Shown here one piece after another: positions 51,473 to 62,680 of a DNA stretch of 64,000 bases. Numbering within the stretch: the stretch's first letter is position 1; each line of letters begins with the position of its first letter. A program made the position numbers and the translations under genes. Where the stretch lies: assembly GCF_002843235.3 (NCBI RefSeq), contig NZ_CP031123.2:620001-684000 (forward strand). The letters run 5' to 3'. Source of the DNA: Providencia huaxiensis (lineage in GTDB: Bacteria; Pseudomonadota; Gammaproteobacteria; Enterobacterales; Enterobacteriaceae). The notes below the pieces were generated by a model, which saw only the letters and a list, made by a program, of their open reading frames with translations, had not been told where the DNA came from and ran no database searches.

Positions 51473-52411
51473 ATGAGTCTAAAACAAACTCTTTGCGTAT
51501 ATGAGCTAATCGATTGCGCTAGTGTTAAAGGTGAAGACATTGTTGCATTGTTCCAAGATTTCTCACACATTGAAGTTATGTCTAAAACGGTTAAGGATCA
51601 CAAAGGACAAAGCGATTTTGTTCGCATTCTTATTCCTGGAACACAAGGTAAATCACAGCATAAAGATGCGCCAACACTGGGGATCATCGGGCGTTTAGGT
51701 GGAATAGGTGCTAGGCCTTCTCGAATCGGTGTTGTGTCTGATGCAGATGGCGCAATTGCCGCACTTGCAGCAGCGCTTAAACTGGCACAAATGCATGAGA
51801 AGGGCGACCGATTACTTGGCGATGTCGTGATCACAACCCATATTTGCCCAAATGCACCAACACGTCCACATACACCTGTTGATTTCATGGACTCCCCCCT
51901 TGAAGATGCCACGATGAATCAACATGAGGCGATCCCAGAAGCGGATGCTATTTTGTCCGTAGATACCACAAAGGGAAATCGCTTACTCAATCATAAAGGG
52001 TATGCACTGTCTCCTACAGTAAAAAATGGTTGTATTTTACCCGTATCAGAGGATTTAATTCGTTTGATGGAGTGGAGTAGTGGCCAAAAAGCGGTGACAT
52101 TCCCACTATCAATTCAAGACATCACGCCATATGGCAATGGCCTACATCATATCAACAGTATATTGCAACCTGCGGTATCAACATCTGCACCAGTGGTTGG
52201 TGTCGCTATTTGCTCAGAGACTGTGGTGCCAGGTTGCTCTACCGGAGCTAGCCATGAGGTTGATATTGCGGCTACAGTAAAATTTATGATAGAAGTTGCG
52301 AAAGAGTTTACCGCGAATCAGTGTGCATTTTATGATGTTGAACAATATGCATTATTAACTGAACTGTATGGTGATATGTGTCATCTGCAAACAGCGGGTA
52401 ATCGTACTTAG
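51473..52411 (+). CDS. DUF1177 family protein
   Basis: A 312-aa protein of a conserved but uncharacterised family; I recognise the family pattern (IGRLGGIGARPSRIGVVSDADGAIAALAAALKLA, DVVITTHICPNAPTRPHTPVDFMDSP, VAICSETVVPGCSTGASHEVDIA). No signal peptide or membrane segment. The clustered His, Asp and Cys residues (THICPNAP, CSTGASHEVD) could bind a metal or form a catalytic site. AAGGAAG precedes the ATG. It lies downstream of the permease-amidohydrolase-IclR operon in the same direction and probably takes part in the same catabolic route. Confidence 0.8.
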   Translation: MSLKQTLCVYELIDCASVKGEDIVALFQDFSHIEVMSKTVKDHKGQSDFVRILIPGTQGKSQHKDAPTLGIIGRLGGIGARPSRIGVVSDADGAIAALAAALKLAQMHEKGDRLLGDVVITTHICPNAPTRPHTPVDFMDSPLEDATMNQHEAIPEADAILSVDTTKGNRLLNHKGYALSPTVKNGCILPVSEDLIRLMEWSSGQKAVTFPLSIQDITPYGNGLHHINSILQPAVSTSAPVVGVAICSETVVPGCSTGASHEVDIAATVKFMIEVAKEFTANQCAFYDVEQYALLTELYGDMCHLQTAGNRT

Positions 52412-52493
52412 TCATTTCAGAGAATAGCCACAGTTAATTATTAGCCTCATCAATGTAATTGAAATAATTAACTGTGCTCTATTGAGTAAAAGC

Positions 52494-52736
52494 TTAGCTC
52501 GATTCGCTGTTATTAGCGGAATTGTCTTCAGCTTCAATAGGGATGATAAGCTCAGCGTGGTTGCCTTTTGGCCCAATGGTTAAACTGAACTGAACTTTCT
52601 GGCCCGCTTTTAGTGTCCTGTAACCGTCCATTTGGATACAGGAATAATGTGCAAAAATATCTTCTCCGCCATCAGCTGGGCAAATAAAGCCAAAGCCTTT
52701 TGCGTTATTGAACCACTTAACGATACCTGTCTCCAT
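52494..52736 (-). CDS. cspD: Cold-shock-like protein CspD
   Basis: An 80-aa OB-fold protein with RNP1 KGFGFICP and RNP2-like DIFAHYSCI. MNKE-like tail is acidic and Ser/Asn-rich. CspD binds single-stranded DNA and blocks replication in starved cells. The start (METGIVKWFNNAKGFG) and its position divergent from clpS, as in E. coli, decide for cspD over other csp genes. Confidence 0.93.
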   Translation of the reverse strand: METGIVKWFNNAKGFGFICPADGGEDIFAHYSCIQMDGYRTLKAGQKVQFSLTIGPKGNHAELIIPIEAEDNSANNSESS

Positions 52737-53129
52737 ATTTCATCCTTCAAATTTACCAATATTTGCGTTTAGAGCTATGTATAAAAAACACACACTGAAT
52801 AAGTATAAATACCGTGTTATTTGTTTACAAAATATACTGTAATAAATTGCCTTCTAAGGTCAAGAGGTGAGGCTCAGGAATTAGTGGAAAGTGTTCAGAA
52901 TTCGCTAATCAATCGCGCTCATTTTTTGTAATATTTGATATGGTTCACAGATTGCTAACCATAGAAGCAAAGATGATTCCCATGCTACACTGTCATTTAA
53001 TGCAATATAAACAAAAAATATCATAGTGACTAAATGGTATAGTTTTATGACGTTATCAATATGATTGATAGAAATCGTTGATAATAAAGACTATGCTTAA
53101 ATTGAAGTTAAACACTGAGCAAGCAAGTA
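52737..53129. other. Promoter region between cspD and clpS
   Basis: About 390 AT-rich bases between divergent genes. It should hold promoters for both. No ORF, tRNA or clear operator recognised. Confidence 0.5.
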
Positions 53130-53450
53130 ATGAGTGATTTTCTGGGCACATTTAAAACTGACGTCATTTTTAAAGATGAAATAGATCAAACCTTACAGCC
53201 ACCATCGATGTATAAGGTGCTATTAAATAATGACGATTATACTCCGATGGATTTTGTTGTCGAAGTGTTACAAAAATACTTTTCTTTTGATGAAGAACGC
53301 GCTACACAGATAATGTTAGATGTCCATATTCAAGGAAAGGGAGTTTGTGGAATTTTTACTGCAGAGGTTGCTGAAACTAAGGCGGCACAAGTCAATACTT
53401 TTGCTCGTGAACATGAGTACCCTTTGCTTTGCACTATAGAGAAAGTCTAA
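53130..53450 (+). CDS. clpS: ClpA adaptor ClpS
   Basis: A 106-aa adaptor that delivers N-degron proteins to ClpAP. It has the conserved [24 protein letters not shown] substrate pocket (Asn/Asp/Asp-Tyr-Thr-Pro-Met) and the [20 protein letters not shown]lpA-binding face. Same length as E. coli ClpS. clpA follows 31 bases later. Confidence 0.96.
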   Translation: MSDFLGTFKTDVIFKDEIDQTLQPPSMYKVLLNNDDYTPMDFVVEVLQKYFSFDEERATQIMLDVHIQGKGVCGIFTAEVAETKAAQVNTFAREHEYPLLCTIEKV

Positions 53451-53481
53451 TTTGGCTTAATATCAATTTTGGGAGGTGCTT

Positions 53482-55764
53482 ATGCTCAATCAAGAACTGG
53501 AGCTTAGTTTAAACGTAGCTTTTACGAAAGCGAAAGACAGTCGCCATGAGTTTATGACTGTAGAGCACCTATTGCTAGCGTTACTGAGTAATATCTCTGC
53601 TCGCGAAGCTTTAGATGCTTGTAAGGTTGATCTTGTTGCATTACGTCAAGAACTTGAACACTTCATCGCGCAAACTACACCTTTGTTACCCGAAAATGAT
53701 AGCAGAGACACCCAGCCTACGTTGAGTTTTCAGCGTGTATTACAGCGTGCTGTTTTTCATGTGCAATCATCTGGGCGCAACGAAGTCAGTGGTGCAAATG
53801 TATTAGTGGCGATTTTTAGTGAGCAAGAGTCCCAAGCTGCGTACTTATTACGTAAGCATGATGTTAGCCGCTTAGATGTGGTTAATTATATTTCTCATGG
53901 CACGATAAAAGGCGAAGAGTCGTCATCAGAACAAGATATCTCTTCTAATAGCGTGCAAAATGAAGAGCAGCCGGTCTCAGAAGACCATATGGACAACTTT
54001 ACGAGCAACCTGAACCAACAGGCCAAGAAAGGGAATATCGACCCACTGGTAGGGCGTCAGGCCGAATTAGAGCGTACTATTCAAGTATTGTGTCGCCGTC
54101 GTAAAAATAACCCATTATTAGTTGGCGAGTCTGGTGTCGGTAAAACCGCTATTGCTGAAGGGCTAGCGTGGCGTATTGAGCAAGATGATGTACCTGACGT
54201 CATGAAAGGCTGCACAATTTATTCATTAGATATTGGTTCATTACTGGCAGGAACCAAATACCGTGGTGACTTTGAGAAACGCTTCAAAGCATTACTGAAA
54301 ATGTTGGAAAAAGATCCAAAAAGTATTTTATTTATTGATGAAATACACACGATTATCGGTGCAGGAGCAGCATCTGGTGGGCAAGTTGACGCGGCTAACT
54401 TAATTAAGCCGTTGCTATCAAGTGGCCGAATTCGTGTTATTGGTTCTACAACATACCAAGAATTTGGCAGTATTTTTGAGAAAGACAGAGCTTTGGCGCG
54501 TCGTTTCCAGAAAATTGATATTGTAGAGCCAACTCCAGAAGAAACAATTCGCATCATAAATGGGCTAAAACCTAAATATGAAGCGCATCACGATGTTCGT
54601 TATACCGCAAAAGCAATTCAAGCCGCGGTGGATTTATCTATTAAATATATCACTGATAGGCATTTGCCAGATAAAGCCATCGACGTGATTGATGAAGCAG
54701 GGGCGCGAACGCGACTGGTTGCACCAAGTAAACGTAAAAAAACCATTGGTGTACCTGAAATTGAAACTGTCGTGGCACGCATTGCCCGCATCCCTGAAAA
54801 AACCGTTTCCTCTAGCGATAAAGACAAACTCAAGACACTTGATTCACGTTTGAAAATGTTAGTTTTTGGACAAGATAAAGCGATAAATTCGTTGTCTGAA
54901 GCAATCAAAATGAATCGCGCAGGCTTAGGGTTAGAAAATAAACCAGTGGGCTCTTTCTTATTTGCTGGGCCGACGGGGGTGGGTAAAACGGAAGTCACGG
55001 TCCAGTTAGCTAAAGCACTGGATATTAAACTATTACGTTTTGATATGTCTGAGTATATGGAACGCCATACTGTTAGCCGTTTAATTGGTGCTCCTCCTGG
55101 CTATGTTGGCTTTGATCAAGGTGGCTTACTGACGGATGCAGTTATTAAACATCCGCACTCAGTGGTATTGCTAGATGAAATCGAAAAAGCCCATCCTGAT
55201 GTGTTTAATATCCTCTTACAGGTCATGGACCATGGTACTCTAACGGATAACAACGGTCGTAAGGCTGATTTCCGTAATGTTGTAGTGGTAATGACAACCA
55301 ACGCAGGGGTACAAGAAACTCAGCGTCGTTCTATTGGTTTTGCAGAGCAAGATAATAGCACTGATGCGATGTCTGAGATCAAAAAGGCGTTCTCACCAGA
55401 GTTTCGCAACCGCCTTGATGGTATCATTTGGTTTAACTCATTAACTCCAGAAATTATTACGCAGGTCGTTGATAAATTTATAGTGGAATTACAAGTTCAA
55501 CTTGATGAGAAGGGCGTCTCAATTGAAGTCAGCGCTGCGGCTCGCCGTTGGTTATGTGAAAAAGGCTATGATAAAGCGATGGGTGCCCGACCTATGGCTC
55601 GCACCATTCAGGACAACCTGAAAAAACCATTAGCAAACGAGCTGCTATTTGGTTCATTAACGAATGGTGGCTCTGTAAGTATCGGGCTTGATGAAAAAAG
55701 TAACACACTGACATACAGCTTCAGTAGCGTGCACAAGGCCTCTCCGGAGGATGCGGTATTCTGA
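53482..55764 (+). CDS. clpA: ATP-dependent Clp protease ATP-binding subunit ClpA
   Basis: A 760-aa AAA+ unfoldase that feeds ClpP. It has an N-terminal Clp_N domain (1-145), an acidic linker, D1 with GESGVGKT and D2 with GPTGVGKT Walker A motifs, and an IGL-type ClpP-binding loop ([11 protein letters not shown]). E. coli ClpA is 758 aa. The ATG at 53482 ([11 protein letters not shown]) follows a strong GGGAGG site; an in-frame codon at 53476 overlaps it and is rejected. Confidence 0.96.
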   Translation: MLNQELELSLNVAFTKAKDSRHEFMTVEHLLLALLSNISAREALDACKVDLVALRQELEHFIAQTTPLLPENDSRDTQPTLSFQRVLQRAVFHVQSSGRNEVSGANVLVAIFSEQESQAAYLLRKHDVSRLDVVNYISHGTIKGEESSSEQDISSNSVQNEEQPVSEDHMDNFTSNLNQQAKKGNIDPLVGRQAELERTIQVLCRRRKNNPLLVGESGVGKTAIAEGLAWRIEQDDVPDVMKGCTIYSLDIGSLLAGTKYRGDFEKRFKALLKMLEKDPKSILFIDEIHTIIGAGAASGGQVDAANLIKPLLSSGRIRVIGSTTYQEFGSIFEKDRALARRFQKIDIVEPTPEETIRIINGLKPKYEAHHDVRYTAKAIQAAVDLSIKYITDRHLPDKAIDVIDEAGARTRLVAPSKRKKTIGVPEIETVVARIARIPEKTVSSSDKDKLKTLDSRLKMLVFGQDKAINSLSEAIKMNRAGLGLENKPVGSFLFAGPTGVGKTEVTVQLAKALDIKLLRFDMSEYMERHTVSRLIGAPPGYVGFDQGGLLTDAVIKHPHSVVLLDEIEKAHPDVFNILLQVMDHGTLTDNNGRKADFRNVVVVMTTNAGVQETQRRSIGFAEQDNSTDAMSEIKKAFSPEFRNRLDGIIWFNSLTPEIITQVVDKFIVELQVQLDEKGVSIEVSAAARRWLCEKGYDKAMGARPMARTIQDNLKKPLANELLFGSLTNGGSVSIGLDEKSNTLTYSFSSVHKASPEDAVF

Positions 55765-55771
55765 CGAATAG

Positions 55772-55800
55772 ACCACAGGTGTATTAATGCACCTGTGGTT
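55772..55800. terminator. Terminator between clpA and infA
   Basis: ACCACAGGTG/CACCTGTGGT 10-bp stem with an 8-base loop between convergent stop codons. A second small hairpin (TCAGGC/GCCTGA, 55802-55816) lies closer to infA. Confidence 0.75.
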
Positions 55801-55824
55801 GTCAGGCCTTGCCTGAAGAGAATA

Positions 55825-56043
<219 letters not shown>

Positions 56044-56183
56044 CTAATCCTCTAAGTTTAATAACCTGATTTTTAACGGGCAAGATAATGCCCAAAAACC
56101 CACACTAAGTAAAGAAATGTCGCATTTTAACGCGATCTTTATTTTTACATGAGGGTATAAATTTACTATAAAACCAAAATTCG

Positions 56184-56885
56184 TTACTCGAAAATTGGCG
56201 GTATTTCAATCGATTGCGGTAACCAGCAGGCGGGGTCAATCGCTTTGTCACGCCACCGGTAAAGAATATGTAAAAAATCCCTACGGGATATCTCTTTTGC
56301 GCCCATTGAGGCAGTATGGTGGTTAAGTACCTGACAATCAAAAAGCTGCCCATTATAGCGCAAAAAATGAAAATAGAATGTAATAAAAGCAAATTTGGAT
56401 GCATCATTCATTCTGCTAAACATGGATTCCCCACAAAATAGGTGCCCCATGTTCACGCCATACAGGCCTCCAACGAGTTTATCGCCATACCAAGCTTCAA
56501 TGGAATGCGCCATCCCCGCTTGGTGTAATGCCAAATAACCTGCTTGCACTTCGGGTAAAATCCAAGTGCCCTCTTGACGTATAGAGCAAGCTGCAATAAC
56601 TTGCTCGAAAGCATGGTTAATAGTAATGCGATAAGTCTGCTTTTTTAATACTTTTTTCATTGACCGGCTAATATGTAATTCACCAACCATGAGTACGGCT
56701 CTAGGGTCTGGAGACCACCATAAAGGCATCTCTCCAGGATTAAACCAAGGAAAGATACCATCATAATAGGCAGCTTGCAGCCTTTTTGATGAAAGATCTC
56801 CACCAATCGCTAATAAGCCATTGGGTTCCCGCATCGCTTCAGACACGGGAGGAAACAAATAGGAGTCATCATCTAATTGGTACAT
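56184..56885 (-). CDS. aat: Leucyl/phenylalanyl-tRNA-protein transferase
   Basis: A 233-aa enzyme that adds Leu or Phe to N-terminal Arg/Lys, creating the N-degron read by ClpS. Signatures: [36 protein letters not shown], and [18 protein letters not shown]. The neighbourhood clpS-clpA-infA-aat matches E. coli and groups the N-end-rule genes. Confidence 0.95.
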   Translation of the reverse strand: MYQLDDDSYLFPPVSEAMREPNGLLAIGGDLSSKRLQAAYYDGIFPWFNPGEMPLWWSPDPRAVLMVGELHISRSMKKVLKKQTYRITINHAFEQVIAACSIRQEGTWILPEVQAGYLALHQAGMAHSIEAWYGDKLVGGLYGVNMGHLFCGESMFSRMNDASKFAFITFYFHFLRYNGQLFDCQVLNHHTASMGAKEISRRDFLHILYRWRDKAIDPACWLPQSIEIPPIFE

Positions 56886-56892
56886 ATACGCC

Positions 56893-58635
56893 TCAGAGCG
56901 GTTGCTGTGCCCAGTGGCGCTGGCGGAACTGGTAATATTGGCCTTGCATACTCAACAGCGCTTGATGGGTACCTTGTTCGATGATTTTACCATTATCCAT
57001 CACACAAATGTTATCCATTTCCTCTAAGCCTTGCATACGGTGAGTAATGACAATTAATGTCTTATCAGCACATTTTTCCTTGAGCAGCGCTAAAATCTGC
57101 TGTTCAGTATGCGCATCAAGCCCTTCCGTTGGCTCATCCATAAGAATTAATGGTGTGTTATGTAACAACGCACGGGCAATGCCTAAGCGACGTTGTTCCC
57201 CGCCAGAAAGTTGTCTACCGCCTTCACCCATCCACGCATTAAGCTTTAATTCGTTTTCTAATAAATTACCTAAGCCAACTTGCTGTAATACTTCGCTTAA
57301 TTCGATATCAGAGGCTTGTTCATTGGCGAGCAATAGATTATTGCGCAATGTATCACTAAAGACATGAACCCGTTGTGGCACAACAGACATCATATTGCGT
57401 AACGATTTTTCGCTAAATTCGTTAATAGGCGTGCCATTTAAGTAGATGGTTCCGCTATCAACATCCCAAGCACGGGTTAATAACTGCAGAAGAGTGGATT
57501 TACCACAACCTGTTTTGCCTAATAAAGCAAGGTGTTGGCCTTTATTCAACGTTAAAGACACATTGTGAAGAACAGCAAATGGCTGTTCTGGATAGGTAAA
57601 TGAAATATTATCGACAGTCAGATTTTCTAATGTTGTGATTGAAGGGCTTTCACTTGGGAAATTGACCTCTGGTTTCGCGGTCATTAATTGGGAAACGCGA
57701 GTAGCAGATGCAATCACTTGACCCATATGTTGGAAGGCAACAGCAACAGGGCCTAATGCTTCGAAAGCCGCTAGCGCACAGAACACAAATAAAGCAATCA
57801 GTGCTCCCGGTTTTGTGTCGCCCCCTACATGGTCGGCAGCCATCCAAAGAAGTAGTGTTGCTGTAACACCAGAGGCAAATAAAATAATGGCTTGAGATAA
57901 CCCAGTGAGGGCCGCTTGCTGTTGTTGGCGCACTTGCCACTTATTTTCGATATTAAGCAAGTTTTGGCGAAAACGTTCAGTGGCACCAAATAATGTTAAC
58001 TCAGCTTGTCCTTGCAGTGCTGAGGTTAAAATAGTGCGATAACTTCCACGTAATTCGGTTAGCTCACGGCCAATGGGCTTTCCTGCACGATAAAATATAA
58101 ATGGCATCGTAAATAGCAAGAACAACATGATGCCACCCAGTGTCCAAGCAAGACGTGGGTCGAGGTAACTTAAACCAAAAATAAGGACAAAGGTAACAAA
58201 AAATGCCGTAATGATCGGCGATAAAACCCGCAAATAGAGGTGATCTAGGGTCTCTACGTCAGCGACCAGACGATTGAGTAACTCCCCTTGGCGAAAACGG
58301 CTGATCCCCCCCGGCGAAAGGGGCAATACTTTACTAAAAGCAAAAACTCGTAAATGAGCAAGTACCTTAAAGGTCGCATCGTGGCTAACTAAGCGTTCTC
58401 CATAACGGCCTGCGGTACGAAAAATTGCAGCACCACGGACACCCGCAGCGGGTAACATGTAATTAAAATAATAAAGACCCGGAAACCCCGCAATTGCGGT
58501 TCCAGCTAAAAACCAACCGGAAAGGGTAAGTAAACCAATACTCGCCAGCAAGGTCACAATTGCTAATATGATGCCTAACGTAATTAAAAACCAATGGCGG
58601 CGGTAAAGGGCTAAGAAAGGTAATAAAATTTTCAT
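56893..58635 (-). CDS. cydC: Cysteine/glutathione exporter subunit CydC
   Basis: A 580-aa ABC half-transporter with six membrane segments (1-315) and an ATPase (Walker [13 protein letters not shown], signature [15 protein letters not shown], Walker [13 protein letters not shown]). With CydD it exports cysteine and glutathione to the periplasm and is needed for cytochrome bd assembly. ATG 58635, with GAGGAG inside the end of cydD, is preferred over the in-frame TTG at 58641. aat follows after 7 bases. Confidence 0.94.
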   Translation of the reverse strand: MKILLPFLALYRRHWFLITLGIILAIVTLLASIGLLTLSGWFLAGTAIAGFPGLYYFNYMLPAAGVRGAAIFRTAGRYGERLVSHDATFKVLAHLRVFAFSKVLPLSPGGISRFRQGELLNRLVADVETLDHLYLRVLSPIITAFFVTFVLIFGLSYLDPRLAWTLGGIMLFLLFTMPFIFYRAGKPIGRELTELRGSYRTILTSALQGQAELTLFGATERFRQNLLNIENKWQVRQQQQAALTGLSQAIILFASGVTATLLLWMAADHVGGDTKPGALIALFVFCALAAFEALGPVAVAFQHMGQVIASATRVSQLMTAKPEVNFPSESPSITTLENLTVDNISFTYPEQPFAVLHNVSLTLNKGQHLALLGKTGCGKSTLLQLLTRAWDVDSGTIYLNGTPINEFSEKSLRNMMSVVPQRVHVFSDTLRNNLLLANEQASDIELSEVLQQVGLGNLLENELKLNAWMGEGGRQLSGGEQRRLGIARALLHNTPLILMDEPTEGLDAHTEQQILALLKEKCADKTLIVITHRMQGLEEMDNICVMDNGKIIEQGTHQALLSMQGQYYQFRQRHWAQQPL

Positions 58636-58637
58636 TA

Positions 58638-60404
58638 TCAAAGCTCCTCACTGCGATGGGCAAGTAACTGGGCAAAAGCGCCTTCTGACTGACTCAATTG
58701 TGTGTAATTACCTTGCTGAATGATTTGCCCATTAGCCATTACCCAAATTTGGTCGTAATCCAGGGTTTCTTCCAGTAAATGGGTGACTAAGAGGGTCGTT
58801 TGCTGGCTTGATAGCTGGTTAAGTGTCTGCATGACACGTTGCTCACTGTGGGAGTCTAGGCTTGCAGCGGGCTCATCTAAAAGTAGCATACGAGATGGTT
58901 TCAACAGGGTCCGAGTAACGGCAACTCGCTGAGCTTGGCCGACCGAAAGACGGGCAGCATAGTCACCGAGTTTGGTATTTAGGCCGTCAGGTAAATGAGC
59001 TAAGAATTCGGAAACATAGGCATTATCAATAGCCTGTTTAATTTCTGCTTCTGTAGCATTTGGCTTGCCTAAACAGATATTTTCAATCAATGTTTGCTCT
59101 GGAAGGTGGGGGTTTTGCCCAACCCAACCCAGTAACTCACGCCATTTGTCAGGGCATAATTCGCGAAGTTCAACGCCATTTATGGTGATGGAGCCGCGAT
59201 AAGGTAGAAAGCCTAACAATAAATTCAGTAATGAGCTTTTCCCTGCACCACTTTGACCGACAATAGCAATACGTTGTTGTGGCTCAATATTGAAATCTAA
59301 TGGCCCTGCAAGGCGCACGCCATCATGGGATAAAATTTCTAATTGTTTAGCTTGAATATAGATAGCTTCATTGCTCAGTGTTTGGGTGCCTTGTTGAGCT
59401 TTTTGTTCCCCCTCACTGTTTAATAGCGTTTCGAGTGTTTCAGCGGCACCAACAGCTTGTGCTTTAGCGTGGTAGTATGTGCCAAGGTCACGTAATGGTT
59501 GGAAAAACTCTGGAGAAAGTATCAAAGCAAGGAAGCCAGCAAACAGTGTGACAGGTAAGCCATAGCTACCAAAGTTCATTTCACCAAGGTAGGAAAATCC
59601 AAAATAGACGGCAACAACAGCAATCGAAATCGACGCAAAAAACTCAAGTACGCCTGAAGACAGAAATGCCATTCTGAGTACTTCCATCGTTCTGGAACGA
59701 AAATCCTCTGTTGACTCGCGAATTTGCTTAATTTCTGCTTTCTCACGAAAAAATAACCGTAAGGTATCTAGGCCTCGTAACCTATCAAGAAAACTGCCAC
59801 TTAAACGGCCTAATGCAATAAAATTACGACGGTTAGCGTCTGCCGCACCTAAGCCAACTAATGCCATAAAAATCGGGATCAGCGGGGCAGTGACAAATAA
59901 AATGAGGGCGGCTGCCCAGTTAAATGGGAAAATAGCAATCAGGATCATAATGGGGATGATCCCTGCTAAATACATTTGTGGAAGATAGCGTGAATAGTAA
60001 TCTTGCATGTCTTCAATTTGTTCAAGAATAATCGTAGCCCAACTCCCCGCAGGCTTACCTTTAACCCATACAGGGCCAAGTTCTTGAAGTTTATCGAGTA
60101 CCATGGTGCGTATTTCTTGGCGCACCACTTGGCCACAACGAAAGCCAACACGTTCTCGTATATAAGTGACAATTGCGCGTAAGACGAAAACGCAGATCAA
60201 AAGCATAAAAGGGGTTAATAGCTGTTCTCGAGGAACGTTATCCATAATCAATGCTTGTAAGATAACAGCTAAGAACCAGGCCTGAGCAATAATCAGTAAT
60301 CCGCTCAAAATGCCTAGTAACATAGAGATCCGCAACCAGCGCTTGGCAGGGGCACTGTGTTGTTTTAACCAACGTACCAATTCAGTCTGTCTTGATTTAT
60401 CCAT
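58638..60404 (-). CDS. cydD: Cysteine/glutathione exporter subunit CydD
   Basis: A 588-aa ABC half-transporter, same length as E. coli CydD. Walker [15 protein letters not shown], a variant signature LSVGQAQRVAVTR, Walker B MLLLDEPAASLD. It precedes cydC by 2 bases and the two form the heterodimer. The signature Val in LSVGQ (instead of Gly) is seen in CydD proteins. Confidence 0.95.
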   Translation of the reverse strand: MDKSRQTELVRWLKQHSAPAKRWLRISMLLGILSGLLIIAQAWFLAVILQALIMDNVPREQLLTPFMLLICVFVLRAIVTYIRERVGFRCGQVVRQEIRTMVLDKLQELGPVWVKGKPAGSWATIILEQIEDMQDYYSRYLPQMYLAGIIPIMILIAIFPFNWAAALILFVTAPLIPIFMALVGLGAADANRRNFIALGRLSGSFLDRLRGLDTLRLFFREKAEIKQIRESTEDFRSRTMEVLRMAFLSSGVLEFFASISIAVVAVYFGFSYLGEMNFGSYGLPVTLFAGFLALILSPEFFQPLRDLGTYYHAKAQAVGAAETLETLLNSEGEQKAQQGTQTLSNEAIYIQAKQLEILSHDGVRLAGPLDFNIEPQQRIAIVGQSGAGKSSLLNLLLGFLPYRGSITINGVELRELCPDKWRELLGWVGQNPHLPEQTLIENICLGKPNATEAEIKQAIDNAYVSEFLAHLPDGLNTKLGDYAARLSVGQAQRVAVTRTLLKPSRMLLLDEPAASLDSHSEQRVMQTLNQLSSQQTTLLVTHLLEETLDYDQIWVMANGQIIQQGNYTQLSQSEGAFAQLLAHRSEEL

Positions 60405-60770
60405 AATGATTTAGTTAGCAGGTGTAGTTTTAATGTCATTGAGTATAGTTAGGAAATACCAACCTAACGTTGCTTTTACCATGCGTTATATTGCAGCTGG
60501 GCTGTTTTAAACCGCATGAGAACGATAACTTTTTGATCGGGTCACGCAATGGGTGATTATAAGAAAATCTGCGTTTTTGATCTTACCCATAAATTCGAGT
60601 ATTAGGCTACATCATAACAGCTTCACCACCATATGTTGCATAATAAAAGTGGGTAATTTAAAGTGATTTGTGTTTTGTTATCAAATTGTTTTGTAAAGGT
60701 AAATTTAATATTTCAGTAGAGCTTGAGATGTAATAATATTGGGATGTTACTGTATTTTTACGTAATGAAA
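60405..60770. other. Intergenic region upstream of cydD
   Basis: About 365 bases holding the cydDC promoter (minus strand). I looked for an FNR site and did not find a convincing one. No gene seen. Confidence 0.45.
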
Positions 60771-60802
60771 AGGCGGCTTAACAAAGAAATGTTAAGCCGC
60801 CT
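60771..60802 (-). terminator. Terminator of the DUF4153 gene
   Basis: AGGCGGCTTAAC/GTTAAGCCGCCT, a 12-bp GC-rich stem with an 8-base loop, followed on the minus strand by a short T run. Confidence 0.88.
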
Positions 60803-60818
60803 GCATTTTTAATTAGAA

Positions 60819-62498
60819 TTAAGAAGAGGGGTCTATCATTAACCATTCTTTAGGTTTCAATTTAAAGTTTCCTTTCAATAAATTATCCCAAGCCTGATCT
60901 TTTTCTTTTATGGTATCAAATGAGTGAGTTTGCGTATCCATTAACTCCCAGCTTTGTTCCGTTTGTTGCCATATATGGCAATCAATATTAGAGCCACTTG
61001 GGTAGGAATAGCACATAACCACATCATCTTGATTGTTTTGGTTAATATCGGCCATAAAGCCAACACATGGGTATGGGTCGTATTGTGAAGTACAATACCA
61101 TGCACTGCTAAGGTTCTCCCCGAGGTCGAACCAACTATCGGGTATTGTAGGGCTATTTTGAGCTTGAATTAAAACTGACTTTAGCGGTTTTCGCTGTTCT
61201 TCTTCATAAGGGCTAGTTTGGAATAGCTTTTGATATTCAGGGTTCTTATTGAGTTGTTCAAAAGCCTGTAGTCCTTTTTCACCTAATTGTTTTAAGTCAT
61301 AAGCAAGGGAGCTATTGACTTTAATTTTGCCATTTTCAATACCTGCAAGAATACTGTTCAGTGTGATGCGTTTAAAATCAGCTATTGGGCTGTTAATAAC
61401 TAATATAATGGCAATCAGAGATAAAATTCCTGCTTTATTGATAGACCCCAGATAGGACATCCAAGCTGATTTTTTATAGATAATGGCAATGCTATAAGCA
61501 AAAACCAGTGCAAATAGGAATAAGGCAATAGTAAAGGCATACAGGCGTTCAATACTCCAACTATACTGGTTTACTCGCACCAAAATGCCATAAAGAGAAA
61601 GCACTGAGAATGCATTGAGTAGAATAATGCTAATTAAAACAAAACCATTTAGGCCTGCACGGAATTGATATTGCGTTGTGCCATCGCCATACACAAAATT
61701 AATAAAAATGAGGTTTAAAATTAAAAACCATAGCATCACTGCGGAGCCTAAACCCGCAGAGGTTAAACCTGAAAAATGAGAAACAACGAAACCACCCAAG
61801 AAAATAACGGCAACAATATTTAAAAGAGGTAAGAAAAAACGAGCAATAAAGCTAACAAAATTACTGAGTTGTACATTCAATGTTGCGCGTAAAAAAGCTA
61901 AACTTACGTTGAAGCCAAGTGCAAAGCTCACCCAATAGATAACGTCGTTATCAAGAGCTTCACTCAAAAAAGTTAGGTTAACAATACCAAATAGAAAACT
62001 GGCTATTTTTACGATTAAAGTGAGTAACCCACCTATTGCAGAAGCTAGAACACCTAAAAAGGTATTTTTAATATATAGCCCCATCAAGCAACCGTAGTCG
62101 ATTTTCCATGTTCTTGTGGTTTGCCACGATTGCATCCAAGGAAGCATAAAAAAGAGTAGAACAGTTAGGGTGATAAAGGCGAAGAATGGGTCTGCATCTG
62201 TCGGATTTTGAAAGTCTTGGGAATGCCAGTAATTGAGCCAGAAAATTAACCCAATAATGACAACAATGTTGAGATAGAAAATAGCGGATTTTGCATTGGT
62301 AATTAGGTAACTTATTGCTGAAGGAACAAAAATGGCGAGCAAAATAGGTAGATACAGAGTGGTGGCGCTAAGTTGGCTTTCTAGACGGGTAGAGTAATCA
62401 GTCGTGGCTGTGATGACGATGCCTTGAATTACGGCAAGTATGACAATAATAAAATAAGAATAACCGCGAATGACATCACGTTCTGATTGTTGCCCCAT
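60819..62498 (-). CDS. DUF4153 multi-pass membrane protein
   Basis: A 559-aa protein with about 11-12 membrane segments in the first 385 residues, then a soluble C-terminal domain of about 170 residues. The membrane part fits the DUF4153 family, whose role is unknown. The C-terminal domain has a Cys-rich stretch (WYCTSQYDPYPC) and GFMADINQNNQDDVVMCY, an Asp/Asn calcium-binding-like loop. It is a single-gene unit between cydD and trxB, where E. coli has no such gene. Confidence 0.75.
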   Translation of the reverse strand: MGQQSERDVIRGYSYFIIVILAVIQGIVITATTDYSTRLESQLSATTLYLPILLAIFVPSAISYLITNAKSAIFYLNIVVIIGLIFWLNYWHSQDFQNPTDADPFFAFITLTVLLFFMLPWMQSWQTTRTWKIDYGCLMGLYIKNTFLGVLASAIGGLLTLIVKIASFLFGIVNLTFLSEALDNDVIYWVSFALGFNVSLAFLRATLNVQLSNFVSFIARFFLPLLNIVAVIFLGGFVVSHFSGLTSAGLGSAVMLWFLILNLIFINFVYGDGTTQYQFRAGLNGFVLISIILLNAFSVLSLYGILVRVNQYSWSIERLYAFTIALFLFALVFAYSIAIIYKKSAWMSYLGSINKAGILSLIAIILVINSPIADFKRITLNSILAGIENGKIKVNSSLAYDLKQLGEKGLQAFEQLNKNPEYQKLFQTSPYEEEQRKPLKSVLIQAQNSPTIPDSWFDLGENLSSAWYCTSQYDPYPCVGFMADINQNNQDDVVMCYSYPSGSNIDCHIWQQTEQSWELMDTQTHSFDTIKEKDQAWDNLLKGNFKLKPKEWLMIDPSS

Positions 62499-62620
62499 AC
62501 CTACACCTTATATTAATTAATGTTATGTAAAAACAGTATAGGCAGTATTAAAAAAGTACAATATAAACTTGGTCTTAAAAATATATGTAAAACTAATAGT
62601 TAAGATGGGTAGCATAGGTA

Positions 62621-62656
62621 ATAAAAAAGGCTTCAATTGAGGAAAAATTGAAGCCT
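62621..62656 (-). terminator. trxB terminator
   Basis: AGGCTTCAATT/AATTGAAGCCT 11-bp stem with a 7-base loop, followed on the minus strand by six T residues. Confidence 0.92.
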
Positions 62657-62680
62657 ATCTAAATCACAATAACTTATTGA

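Noticed and set aside
60405..60620. Possible FNR site controlling cydDC
   Set aside because: The TTGAT-like stretches present lack a matching ATCAA half-site at the right spacing.
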